Assembly (NCBI GenBank): GCA_015056585.1
Contig: SVFZ01000073.1
Coordinates: 1 to 42,823, forward strand
DNA: 42,823 nucleotides
Origin: Butyrivibrio sp.
GTDB taxonomy: Bacteria > Bacillota > Clostridia > Lachnospirales > Lachnospiraceae
Direction: 5' to 3'
This document shows, piece after piece, positions 25,778 to 32,492 of the stretch. A program made the position numbers and the translations under genes. Below the pieces are notes generated by a model. That model saw only the letters and a program-made list of their open reading frames with translations. It had not been told where the DNA came from and did no database searches. Positions within the stretch are counted from its first letter, which is position 1; each line of letters starts with the position of its first letter.

Positions 25778-26056
25778 ATGAACAAGACAGAACTTATCGA
25801 TGCAATCGCAAAGGAAGCAGGACTTTCTAAGAAGGACGCTGCTGCAGCACTCAACGCTTTCACAGAGACAGTTACTAAGGAGCTCAAGAAGAAGGGTAAG
25901 GTTCAGCTTGTTGGCTTCGGTACATTCGAGACAACAAAGAGAGCTGCTAGAACAGGTAAGAATCCTCAGACTGGCGCTGCTATCAAGATTCCTGCATCTG
26001 TAGCACCTAAGTTCAAGGCTGGTAAGGCTCTTAAGGATCTTGTAAACAAGAAATAA
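25778..26056 (+). CDS. hup: HU-family DNA-binding protein
   Basis: This is a small histone-like nucleoid protein of 92 aa. It begins MNKTELIDAIAKEAGLSKKDAA and contains the beta-arm core VQLVGFGTFET, followed by RAARTGKNPQTGA with the intercalating Pro region, and ends KAGKALKDLVNK. The codon use is that of a highly expressed gene. It is monocistronic, bounded by its own promoter and a strong terminator, and an IS66-family element is inserted directly behind that terminator. Confidence 0.96.
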   Translation: MNKTELIDAIAKEAGLSKKDAAAALNAFTETVTKELKKKGKVQLVGFGTFETTKRAARTGKNPQTGAAIKIPASVAPKFKAGKALKDLVNKK

Positions 26057-26079
26057 TTTTTACAAAAATAAGGATAAAG

Positions 26080-26112
26080 GCTATGCTTCTAAACAGAGGC
26101 ATAGCTTTTTTT
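26080..26112 (+). terminator. intrinsic terminator of the HU gene
   Basis: GCTATGC-TTCT (26080-26090) pairs with AGAG-GCATAGC (26095-26105), 11 bp with loop AAAC, followed by seven T. The last T is the first base of the IS target duplication. Confidence 0.88.
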
Positions 26113-26119
26113 CTTACTT

Positions 26120-26137
26120 GTTACAGTTCAGACACTA
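26120..26137 (+). repeat. IS66-family left terminal inverted repeat
   Basis: Eighteen bases matching the reverse complement of the right end with one mismatch; preceded by the target copy TCTTACTT. Confidence 0.93.
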
Positions 26138-26186
26138 GCTTGACGCACAAGCCTAACGATTAAAAATCACATATTAAAATTGTCTC

Positions 26187-26220
26187 AAACCCAGAAAAAA
26201 TCTTACTTTTTCTGGGTTTT
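26187..26220 (+). terminator. insulating terminator inside the IS left end
   Basis: AAACCCAGAAAAA (26187-26199) and TTTTTCTGGGTTT (26207-26219) form a perfect 13-bp stem. It can terminate reads on both strands and lies just before the IS promoter. Confidence 0.85.
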
Positions 26221-26224
26221 TCTA

Positions 26225-26253
26225 TTGTATTTTACATTGTTATGGTATATAAT
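26225..26253 (+). promoter_or_regulatory. IS66-family element promoter
   Basis: TTGTAT (26225-26230), 17 bp, TATAAT (26248-26253), then GAAAGGAG before the first IS gene. Confidence 0.6.
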
Positions 26254-26289
26254 ATAAACGTAACGATGCATCTTTGAAAGGAGCACGCC

Positions 26290-26586
26290 ATGGGCATAAT
26301 TAAGCAGTTAGACAAGCGAACCGGTATCACTTACGTGTATGAATCCAAGGCATACTGGGACAAAGAAAAAAAGCAGAGTCGGGCAAAAAGAACACTGATT
26401 GGCAGGATTGACCCAGAAACTGGTGAAGTAGTCCCAACTGATGGGAGACACAGAAATACCGTAAACACCGAAGAAAAAGAACCCGACTACAAAAAGCTAT
26501 ACGAAAAGCTTCAAAAGAAATACGAAGCACAGGAAGTACTTATCAAATCTCTTAAGGCAGAAATAAAACAGTTAAAGGCAAAGTAA
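26290..26586 (+). CDS. IS66-associated accessory protein, unknown function
   Basis: The 98-aa protein is the first gene of the insertion sequence. It starts MGIIKQLDKRTGITYVYESK, has a basic central part (KKQSRAKRTLIGRIDPETGE) that looks like a short nucleic-acid-binding beta segment, and ends in a Lys/Glu-rich coiled coil (residues ~65-98, YKKLYEKLQKKYEAQ). It is not the classical IS66 TnpA or TnpB. Its stop is 7 bp before the transposase start and it shares the IS promoter, so a transposition accessory role is likely but unproven. AAAGGAG precedes the ATG. Confidence 0.8.
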   Translation: MGIIKQLDKRTGITYVYESKAYWDKEKKQSRAKRTLIGRIDPETGEVVPTDGRHRNTVNTEEKEPDYKKLYEKLQKKYEAQEVLIKSLKAEIKQLKAK

Positions 26587-26593
26587 TCACTTC

Positions 26594-28300
26594 ATGAACA
26601 ACTACCAGTATGAATTCATCACAACTCTACAGTACCGCGTCAAGAATCTTCAGGCACAGGTTGACGCCTTCAAGAACGGATCAAAGTATCTGCAGATGGA
26701 TGCTCAGTACAAGAGTATGCTTCATACTGAAGAATGCCGAATACACAAACTTGAAGTTGAGCTGTCCAAGGCTCACGCACAGACTATAGATGTCAGAAAC
26801 AAATGGTGGGACACCATTGAAGATGTCTATAAAGACCATCAGAAAGAAATCGCTGCTAAGGATGCCAGGATCAGAGCGCTCGAGAAGCGCATCATCCTGG
26901 TTGAGCAGCAGCGCGATGCTGCCCTGGACAAGGTTGCCGAACAAAGGCGTGAATTATATGAAGTAAAAACTGAGCTTGAAGAAGAAAAGGGCAAGAATCT
27001 TAAACTGACGGCTCAGATCAACAGAGATTACGAGAACTCTTCTAAACCATCTTCCCAGTCTCCCAATCACAAGAAAATATCCAACAGCAGAGAAAAAAGT
27101 GGCAGACGTCCAGGCGGCCAGCTGGGGCACAAAGGCCATGGTCGCAAAAAGCAGGCTGTATCAGAGCCTGTTATTATGCTGCCTCCACCAGAAGAAGTAC
27201 TTGAGGATTCTGACTTCAAGAAAACTGGAAAAGTCATCCGCAAACAGATGATAAATCTGAGGTTTTTCCTGGATGTTAACGAATACGCTGCTGAAGTCTA
27301 TTATAATTCAAAGACGGGCGAAAGATGCCACGCACAGTTTCCTGAAGGATATGTCAATGACGTAAACTATGGCGGCAGTGTCAAAGCACTTGCATTCATC
27401 CTTAATAATGAATGCTGTGTTTCTATAGACAAGACCATAAAGCTTATTTCAGATCTCACTGACGGAAAACTTAGCATTTCAAAAGGCATGGTCAATGGTC
27501 TCTCCAAAGAATTCTCCATGAAAACGGATAAGGAAAAGAAAGAGCTTTTTGCATCACTGATGCAGAAGCCTGTACTCCATACAGATAACACCAATGCCAG
27601 AAGCAATGGAAGCAGCCGATTTGTATTTATTGTTGCTGCTCCGGATGGGACCGCCCAGTATTACTTCAGGGAAAACAAAGGCCATGCAGGAATAAAAGAT
27701 ACCCCTGTCGACCTTAACCAGTCAGCGATATTTATACATGACCATGACACCACCTTTTATAATTATGGCAGTGGCCATCAGGAATGTATCGCTCATATCC
27801 TGAGATACTGCAAGGACAGCATACAGAATGAACCTGACCGGAAATGGAATAAGAAGATGTATAAACTTCTGCGGGAAATGGTTCATTACCGGAACGGTAT
27901 TGATGAAACCACGGGATTTGATGAAAAAACTGTCATGGCATTTGAAGAAAGATATGACAGCATCCTGGAAGAAGCCCGAGAAGAATACGAATACATTCCA
28001 CCCAGTAAATACTATAGAGAAGGCTATAACTTATACAGACGTATGAAGAAGTATAGGTCCAGCCATCTGCTATTTTTACATGATATAAGAGTTCCGCACA
28101 ACAATAACATGGCGGAACGCCTTTTGCGTGCCTATAAACGCAAGCAGCATCAAGTCATGAGTTTCCGCTCGGATGCGAGCATTGATTACCTTTGTCAGAG
28201 CATGAGCATGCTTCTATCATTAAGGCGGGATTCAAAATCCAGTGTATATGACAGCGTATCGAAGATCTTCGATAGACAAAAGGCCGGTAGATCGACTTGA
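26594..28300 (+). CDS. tnpC: IS66-family DDE transposase
   Basis: The 568-aa transposase has an N-terminal coiled coil (residues ~1-145), the IS66 linker NSSKPSSQSPNHKK ... GGQLGHKGHGRKK (~150-195), a middle domain, and a C-terminal RNase-H-like core. Candidate catalytic residues are Asp in LHTDNTNAR (~residue 337), Asp in AIFIHDHDTTFYNYG (~385), and Glu in NNNMAERLLRAYKRK (~513), followed by the IS66 C-terminal segment. The frame is open throughout, so the enzyme may be functional. It has no strong SD and probably depends on translation of the upstream orf. Confidence 0.93.
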   Translation: MNNYQYEFITTLQYRVKNLQAQVDAFKNGSKYLQMDAQYKSMLHTEECRIHKLEVELSKAHAQTIDVRNKWWDTIEDVYKDHQKEIAAKDARIRALEKRIILVEQQRDAALDKVAEQRRELYEVKTELEEEKGKNLKLTAQINRDYENSSKPSSQSPNHKKISNSREKSGRRPGGQLGHKGHGRKKQAVSEPVIMLPPPEEVLEDSDFKKTGKVIRKQMINLRFFLDVNEYAAEVYYNSKTGERCHAQFPEGYVNDVNYGGSVKALAFILNNECCVSIDKTIKLISDLTDGKLSISKGMVNGLSKEFSMKTDKEKKELFASLMQKPVLHTDNTNARSNGSSRFVFIVAAPDGTAQYYFRENKGHAGIKDTPVDLNQSAIFIHDHDTTFYNYGSGHQECIAHILRYCKDSIQNEPDRKWNKKMYKLLREMVHYRNGIDETTGFDEKTVMAFEERYDSILEEAREEYEYIPPSKYYREGYNLYRRMKKYRSSHLLFLHDIRVPHNNNMAERLLRAYKRKQHQVMSFRSDASIDYLCQSMSMLLSLRRDSKSSVYDSVSKIFDRQKAGRST

Positions 28301-28326
28301 TGAATCAAGTGTAGTCTACCGGTCTT
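28280..28326 (+). terminator. hairpin at the IS right end
   Basis: AAGGCCGGTAGA pairs with TCTACCGGTCTT (one G-U), with an inner perfect ACTTGAT/ATCAAGT stem, ending before the right inverted repeat. The tail is T-poor (CTTATCTC), so termination efficiency is uncertain. Confidence 0.6.
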
Positions 28327-28338
28327 CTTATCTCAAGA

Positions 28339-28356
28339 TAGGGTCTGAACTGTAAC
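28339..28356 (-). repeat. IS66-family right terminal inverted repeat
   Basis: Complement of the left end with one mismatch; followed by the second TCTTACTT target copy at 28357-28364. Confidence 0.93.
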
Positions 28357-28394
28357 TCTTACTTAAAACAGCTCTGTATAAATAATTGAAATTA

Positions 28395-28423
28395 TTGATA
28401 TTTCGTCGCTGATTTTGTATTAT
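28395..28423 (+). promoter_or_regulatory. promoter of the EAL gene
   Basis: TTGATA (28395-28400), 17 bp, TATTAT (28418-28423). It lies just outside the IS and is intact, so the insertion did not uncouple the EAL gene from its promoter. Confidence 0.6.
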
Positions 28424-28489
28424 TAAGGTAATACCGTATCTGTATTTTACGGATATCAAATTTACATAATGGATAAGGCAGGTCTTGCT

Positions 28490-30151
28490 ATGACATTTGA
28501 AAGAAGCTTTGAAAACTTTGTTCAAATATTGTCTGAAGAGGAGGTTACACCGGAAATAACGCCCAGTGCTTTGGCGGATATATCCAAGGAATATTCATTA
28601 AAATCTTTAGTGGCAATTGTTTCCGAGCTGGATGAATCCGATGATTCAAAATATGAGGATATTACAATTCCGCTTTTTGGGCCTTTGCCGGGAAAAGAGC
28701 AGCCTGCATATTTATTCAAACATGTTTTGGCCAATAAAAAGAATATAACATATTATATTTATCTAAAAGAGGATAGAAGCTGGTCCGAAGAGGAGTACAA
28801 GAGCTTTGCCATGCTCATGGATATACTTATTATCCATGTTGAGAGATATCTTCTTGGCAAAGCAGTAAAAGAAAGTGCTCTGACCCAGTATCTTACAGGT
28901 CTTCCTAATTCAGGAGGATACATTTCCTATGTGGCAAAGCTCATGGAAACAAACCAGATCATGAACTTTGATGCATTCTATTTTAACCTGAAAAATTACG
29001 GTCTTATAAGCAGAAGATATGGCCTTGCGCAGGGCGATGAGATAATGAAGCGCTATGCCAAAAAACTAAGTGCCTTCATCGACAAAGATGAGATGATTGC
29101 CCATTTTGGAGGAGATAACTACACTGCCCTTATAAAGAAGAGCAGAACCAGGGAATTCCTTAAATATATCTCATCCATTAAGGTTTATGCTGAAAAAAAT
29201 GGCAGAAAGGACGAAATTAGTATAGCTGCCGTAACAGGTGTCTATGCGATAGATGAATCCTTGAAGGAACCGGGGCAGATTATATCGAGAGCCGGAATGG
29301 CGTGTAATTATGCAAAAAATATTGCAAATAAGCCTTATGTATTTGTAAACAAGGCAATGAGCACAAGAATATACAGGCAGAAGCAAATTGAGGATCACTA
29401 CGAGGAAGCTTTAAAAAACGACGAGTTCAGGATATATATTCAGCCTAAAGTAGATATTAACACCGGAGAGATCGTAGGAGCTGAATCACTGGCCAGATGG
29501 TTCTGCAACGGAGTTGTATTATATCCCACCGAGTTCGTTCCGATCCTTGAACAGGAGGGGATGGTTGCGTCCCTCGATCTTTATGTCCTAAAAAAGAGCT
29601 GCGGCTTCATAAAGGACTGGATTTCAAAGGGAATAAAGCCGGTGCAGGTCTCTGTCAATTTTTCAAGAAAAGACTTAAGTTACAAGGATCTGGCAAAAGA
29701 AGTTGTGGATATAATTGATGATAGCGGAATCGAGAGAAATCTTATTCAGATTGAGGTGACAGAAACAGCCAGCGAGGATGAGAGACTTCTTATGACTGCT
29801 TTTCTTAAGAAACTTAGAGAAGATGGTGTTCAGACAGCGATAGATGATTTTGGAACCGGTTATTCATCTCTTTCCAATCTGAGAGATTTTCCTGTCTCTG
29901 TGATCAAAATCGACAGATCATTTATCAACAATGATGTGATGAGTACCAATGACGAGATTGTTCTCAGGAACATTATCAATATGGCCAGAGAGCTGGGAAT
30001 AGAAGTTTTGACAGAGGGTGTTGAAAGACCGGATCAGGTAGAACTTTTAAAAGGTGTTGGCTGCAAATTTGCGCAAGGATTCCTTTATGATAACCCGATG
30101 CCGGAGAAAGAATTTGAGAAACGATTAATCAAGAAAACGTATACGGAATAA
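28490..30151 (+). CDS. degenerate GGDEF plus EAL protein (putative c-di-GMP phosphodiesterase)
   Basis: The protein is 553 aa from ATG 28490 (AAGG..AGG about 7 nt upstream; ATG 28469 lacks an SD). Residues ~1-125 are an uncharacterised sensory region. Residues ~130-290 are a GGDEF fold whose active site has become HFGGDNYTAL, so cyclase activity is unlikely and a regulatory GTP-binding role is plausible. Residues ~300-550 are an EAL domain with its key residues: ESLARW (the EAL motif as ESL), IQIEVTETA, AIDDFGTGYSSLSNL, VIKIDRSFI and LTEGVE. These fit an active phosphodiesterase. With the GGDEF protein at 24265 it could form a local c-di-GMP circuit. Confidence 0.88.
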   Translation: MTFERSFENFVQILSEEEVTPEITPSALADISKEYSLKSLVAIVSELDESDDSKYEDITIPLFGPLPGKEQPAYLFKHVLANKKNITYYIYLKEDRSWSEEEYKSFAMLMDILIIHVERYLLGKAVKESALTQYLTGLPNSGGYISYVAKLMETNQIMNFDAFYFNLKNYGLISRRYGLAQGDEIMKRYAKKLSAFIDKDEMIAHFGGDNYTALIKKSRTREFLKYISSIKVYAEKNGRKDEISIAAVTGVYAIDESLKEPGQIISRAGMACNYAKNIANKPYVFVNKAMSTRIYRQKQIEDHYEEALKNDEFRIYIQPKVDINTGEIVGAESLARWFCNGVVLYPTEFVPILEQEGMVASLDLYVLKKSCGFIKDWISKGIKPVQVSVNFSRKDLSYKDLAKEVVDIIDDSGIERNLIQIEVTETASEDERLLMTAFLKKLREDGVQTAIDDFGTGYSSLSNLRDFPVSVIKIDRSFINNDVMSTNDEIVLRNIINMARELGIEVLTEGVERPDQVELLKGVGCKFAQGFLYDNPMPEKEFEKRLIKKTYTE

Positions 30152-30156
30152 GGTAA

Positions 30157-30170
30157 TGTAAGCGCTTTCG
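30157..30170 (+). promoter_or_regulatory. cre-like (CcpA) operator upstream of the HPr-like gene
   Basis: TGTAAGCGCTTTCG matches the catabolite-responsive element pattern TGWAANCGNTNWCA at all fixed positions but the last. It lies 6 bp after the EAL stop and ~125 bp before the HPr-like gene. A possible promoter (TTCACA 30217-30222, 17 bp, TATCCT 30240-30245) lies between. Confidence 0.45.
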
Positions 30171-30293
30171 CGGAAACTAATAAATTAAATTTTATAATTT
30201 TTTTATAATTTAATTCTTCACATTAGTAGATTAAAGTGGTATCCTTATCTCTGTCGTCGGTAGTACCTGCGGCTTATGAGAGAGGGAAAAAAT

Positions 30294-30539
30294 ATGAAAA
30301 AAGATGTAAAGGTTTCACTTGGGTGCAAATCCCAGATCGTTCAGTTCATTAACATGAACTCGAAGTCGTCCTGTGAAATCGACGTACAGGACGGTCACAG
30401 CTACATTGACGGAAAGTCAATTGTTGGACTATTATCACTTAATTTATTCAAACCGCTGGATGTTACAGTAATTGGTGATGACACCAAGATCTCTGATCTT
30501 ATCAGCAATTACAATTCACATCAGCTTTTGATCAGCTAA
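30294..30539 (+). CDS. HPr-like protein lacking the active-site His (Crh-like)
   Basis: The 81-aa protein has the HPr fold pattern but not its PTS chemistry. Where HPr has the GLHARPA loop with His15, this protein has LGCKSQIV, so it cannot carry the PEP-derived phosphate. The regulatory serine region is kept: GKSIVGLLSL (Ser42 here) aligns with the KSIMGxMSL of HPr/Crh, where HPr kinase phosphorylates Ser46. This is the same combination as Bacillus Crh, a CcpA cofactor. ATG 30294 follows GAGAGGG; an earlier ATG at 30276 has no SD. A cre-like site lies upstream. The function is an inference. Confidence 0.75.
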   Translation: MKKDVKVSLGCKSQIVQFINMNSKSSCEIDVQDGHSYIDGKSIVGLLSLNLFKPLDVTVIGDDTKISDLISNYNSHQLLIS

Positions 30540-30557
30540 TTAAAAGGTAATAAGTGT

Positions 30558-30590
30558 AAAAAAAGAGACTCGATGTGAGTCTCTTTTTTT
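30558..30590. terminator. bidirectional terminator between the HPr-like gene and degV
   Basis: GAGACTC (30565-30571) and GAGTCTC (30577-30583) form a stem flanked by an A run before and seven T after, so it can serve the + strand HPr-like gene and the converging minus-strand degV. Confidence 0.85.
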
Positions 30591-30614
30591 ATGGTGATTA
30601 TCTCTGTATGCCAA

Positions 30615-31502
30615 TCAGTCTATTCTCTGTTTTCCCCAGAAGAAAAGTGCTACGGTTCCGGGGCCGGTGTGGCTTCCGATTGTGGTTCCTATGCTGAAAA
30701 TCTTGACTCTTCCCTTAAGCTTTGGGAATCTTGCTTCGATCATATCTGCTACAGCTCTTGCATCATCGTAACAGTCCGAATTGGAGATGAAGCATTCACC
30801 GTCATAGTCTGTACCGTTTTTGGCAAGCTCTGCCATTTTTTCTACCTGAGCTTTCATAACAGCGCTTTTACCGCGAACCTTGGCGCGAACAATAAGATGT
30901 CCCTGATAATCAACGTTCATCAGAGGGCAGATGTTAAGAACATTTCCAATTGCCCCTGCCACTTTGGATACTCGTCCGCCTCTTACAAGATACTTAAGGT
31001 CGGAAACAAAGAACCAATGCTGACATTCAAGTCTGTGCTCAATTACCCATGAATAGATTTCATCGATATCCTTGCCCTCATCGCGAAGGTCTGCAAGTTT
31101 GTCCATAAGAAGACCATATCCTGCTGATGCGGCAAGTGAATCAACCACATAAAGCTTTCTTTCAGGATATTTTTCCTTGAGCTGATCCCTGGCGATAGTA
31201 GCTGAATTTAAAGTGCCTGAAATTCCTGAGCTTAAGGACAGATGGATGATGTCTTTGCCCTCTTTAAGAAACTGCTCAAAATACTCTATATATTCTCCGA
31301 CACTGATCTGTGAAGTCTTGGTCATGGAACCTGCGGCCATTCTGGAATAGAACTCCTTAAAAGGAATAGATTGACCCAGATCATCCATATAACTTACTCC
31401 GTCTATTTCAAAATGGAAGCAGACGTATTTTATATCTCTTTTGTTGAAGTGTTGCTGATCCAGATCTGCAGTGGAGCAGCAGCTAAGAATATAATTACTC
31501 AT
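30615..31502 (-). CDS. DegV family fatty-acid-binding protein
   Basis: The 295-aa DegV protein belongs to a family that binds fatty acids, in some species as FakB for the fatty-acid kinase FakA. It begins MSNYILSCCSTADLD, where family members have a D..S..DL start, then CFHFEIDGVSYMDD, MTKTSQISVGEYIEYF (the T-S-Q lipid-head binding loop), LSLSSGISGTLNSA and the GGRVSKVAGAIGNVLNI hallmark; the C-terminus holds IGTTIGSHTGPGTVALFFWG. The start was set at 31502 because GAGAGGATCAAG precedes that ATG; a start 57 bp further upstream is unlikely. It is the only clear minus-strand gene. Confidence 0.92.
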   Translation of the reverse strand: MSNYILSCCSTADLDQQHFNKRDIKYVCFHFEIDGVSYMDDLGQSIPFKEFYSRMAAGSMTKTSQISVGEYIEYFEQFLKEGKDIIHLSLSSGISGTLNSATIARDQLKEKYPERKLYVVDSLAASAGYGLLMDKLADLRDEGKDIDEIYSWVIEHRLECQHWFFVSDLKYLVRGGRVSKVAGAIGNVLNICPLMNVDYQGHLIVRAKVRGKSAVMKAQVEKMAELAKNGTDYDGECFISNSDCYDDARAVADMIEARFPKLKGRVKIFSIGTTIGSHTGPGTVALFFWGKQRID

Positions 31503-31537
31503 CTTGATCCTCTCTTTTCTTATTTCTCTAACAATAA

Positions 31538-31566
31538 ATAATACATTAAATAAAAACATGTATCAA
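31538..31566 (-). promoter_or_regulatory. promoter of degV
   Basis: On the minus strand TTGATA (complement of 31561-31566), 17 bp and TATTAT (complement of 31538-31543) face degV. Confidence 0.6.
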
Positions 31567-31630
31567 ATGGAATTTTAGAGCTTTTTTCTCAAAAAAATAT
31601 CGTTAATTTCTAGTCATTGCCGTTAAAATG

Positions 31631-31738
31631 TTGACATTGTGAATTTTCTTACGGTAAAATCTGGAATTGTTTGAATTGTCTGAAAACACCGTCATAATTT
31701 GCGAGTAGGTTGACAAAAGCCTGGGCGGATGATATATT
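31631..31738 (+). promoter_or_regulatory. tandem promoters of the unidentified structured RNA
   Basis: Promoter A: TTGACA (31631-31636), 18 bp, TAAAAT (31655-31660). Promoter B: TTGACA (31710-31715), 17 bp, TATATT (31733-31738), giving a start near 31745. Both -35 boxes are perfect; this is the strongest promoter pair in the window. Confidence 0.75.
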
Positions 31739-31744
31739 AATTAT

Positions 31745-32008
31745 ACAATCACATTGTAGATAAAACCTATGTAGTCCAAGTGGCTTATGCTTCACGGAAG
31801 ACGAGCGAAGGTTTTCGGAGCGGCTGACATTTACAGCAAGGGTGGCGATGCTTCACCGGAGCCCGGGAATGTCAAGGAGTCGCTAAAGGAGTGTGATGAA
31901 TATAAATAACAGTAGCTTGAAGAGGTAGCTACAGAAAGTTGAGGATTAGTCCCTTGGAAAAACATCATTAAGAACGGGTGTTCATTGAATCAATGGATGC
32001 CCGTTTTT
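31745..32008 (+). ncRNA. unidentified structured non-coding RNA
   Basis: The segment between promoter B and an intrinsic terminator (ACGGG 31974-31978 pairing with CCCGT 32000-32004, then TTTTT) has no convincing ORF. It folds as a three-way junction. P1 is ATCACATT 31748-31755 with AGTGTGAT 31890-31897. P2 is AAAACCT 31762-31768 with AGGTTTT 31809-31815. P3 is AGCGGC/GTCGCT plus a perfect TGACATT 31825-31831/AATGTCA 31868-31874, capped by GGTG/CACC. A separate hairpin GTAGCT/AGCTAC is at 31912-31932. I looked for hallmarks of T-box, cobalamin, SAM, TPP, FMN, glycine and c-di-GMP-I riboswitches, RNase P, tmRNA, SRP and 6S and found none. The downstream pheST has its own promoter, so this is probably a free-standing RNA. 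Confidence 0.65.
31974..32008 (+). terminator. intrinsic terminator of the unidentified RNA
   Basis: A long stem with ACGGG at its base pairs through TTCATTGA/TCAATGGA (with G-U pairs) to CCCGT, followed by five T. Confidence 0.85.
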
Positions 32009-32073
32009 AATTTGCTTATAATTGCTTATAAACCATATCTGAAAGAATAAGATTGAATAAAAGAAATATACTC

Positions 32074-32102
32074 TTGACTTTTTATAAATCGGAAAATAAA
32101 AT
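32074..32102 (+). promoter_or_regulatory. promoter of the pheST T-box leader
   Basis: TTGACT (32074-32079), 17 bp, TAAAAT (32097-32102); predicted start near 32109. Confidence 0.65.
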
Positions 32103-32108
32103 TAGTGA

Positions 32109-32402
32109 ATATAAATATTTGATACGATGACGGTGTGGGGCTTGCCCCGACAAGATCCGCTAAAGCCTTAAAGAGAATTGGAGTCACTGGCTGAGAGCTC
32201 CACAGGAAAAGCTGATCCGAAATTTCGCACCAGAGTATTTCAGGTGAAGGCTTTTTAACATGTATTATTTATGTTGCAGGTTTAGCTGGTAGTCTGAAAC
32301 GTCAATCCACGTTACGGATTTAATGAGTGTCTGCTTTGTCAGGAACTTGGGTGGTACCGCGGTTTATTCGTCCCATAGCGTAAATGCTATGGGATTTTTT
32401 TT
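32109..32402 (+). promoter_or_regulatory. T-box riboswitch, phenylalanine-specific
   Basis: This is a tRNA-sensing leader of pheST. Stem I is closed by a perfect AAAGCCTT 32162-32169/AAGGCTTT 32247-32254, with specifier TTC (Phe) at 32239-32241, followed by the expected purine. The T-box sequence TGGGTGGTACCGCGG is at 32348-32362. The terminator CCCATAGC/GCTATGGG (32372-32393) plus eight T follows. Uncharged tRNA-Phe should favour the antiterminator and switch pheST on. An extra GGGGC/GCCCC hairpin precedes Stem I. Confidence 0.93.
32372..32402 (+). terminator. regulated terminator of the T-box
   Basis: CCCATAGC-GTAAAT-GCTATGGG then A and eight T; competes with the antiterminator formed by the T-box sequence. 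Confidence 0.92.
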
Positions 32403-32465
32403 GCGCGTGAAGCAGAGCCATGCGAACGAGGAAACGCGAAGCGTTTTCGAGTCTGCTTCACGTGC
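32403..32465 (+). other. long hairpin between the T-box terminator and pheS
   Basis: GCGCGTGAAGCAGA (32403-32416) and TCTGCTTCACGTGC (32452-32465) form a 14-bp stem with one G-U. The inner part holds AAACGC-GAA-GCGTTT (32432-32446). It would be present only in read-through pheST mRNA, 28 nt before the pheS start and ahead of the AGGAGG SD. It lacks a T tract. Its GAA triloop recalls the palindromes at 2888-2951. Confidence 0.7.
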
Positions 32466-32492
32466 AACACACACAATTAGGAGGAAGGAAAT

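Larger units (their letters stand above)
26112..28364 (+). mobile_element. intact IS66-family insertion sequence with 8-bp target duplication
   Basis: The element spans 26120-28356 (2237 bp). Its ends are inverted repeats: GTTACAGTTCAGAC plus CTA after one mismatch on the left (26120-26137), and the exact complement on the right (28339-28356). The flanks 26112-26119 and 28357-28364 are both TCTTACTT, a perfect 8-bp duplication typical of IS66. It carries a small orf and a DDE transposase. Both genes are uninterrupted, so the copy looks recent and possibly active. A perfect 13-bp hairpin terminator just inside the left end and a hairpin at the right end can insulate it from neighbouring transcription. 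Confidence 0.95.

Noticed and set aside
26138..26289. Classical IS66 tnpA/tnpB accessory genes
   Set aside because: Only non-coding insulator and promoter sequence is present before the single 98-aa accessory gene.
30591..31052. 153-codon + strand frame opposite degV
   Set aside because: Antisense shadow of a well-conserved gene; Cys/Ser-rich translation without motifs.
31745..32008. Possible T-box, cobalamin riboswitch, RNase P RNA or tmRNA
   Set aside because: The T-box sequence, cobalamin B12-box, RNase P P4 sequences and a tmRNA tag ORF are all absent; left as an unidentified RNA.
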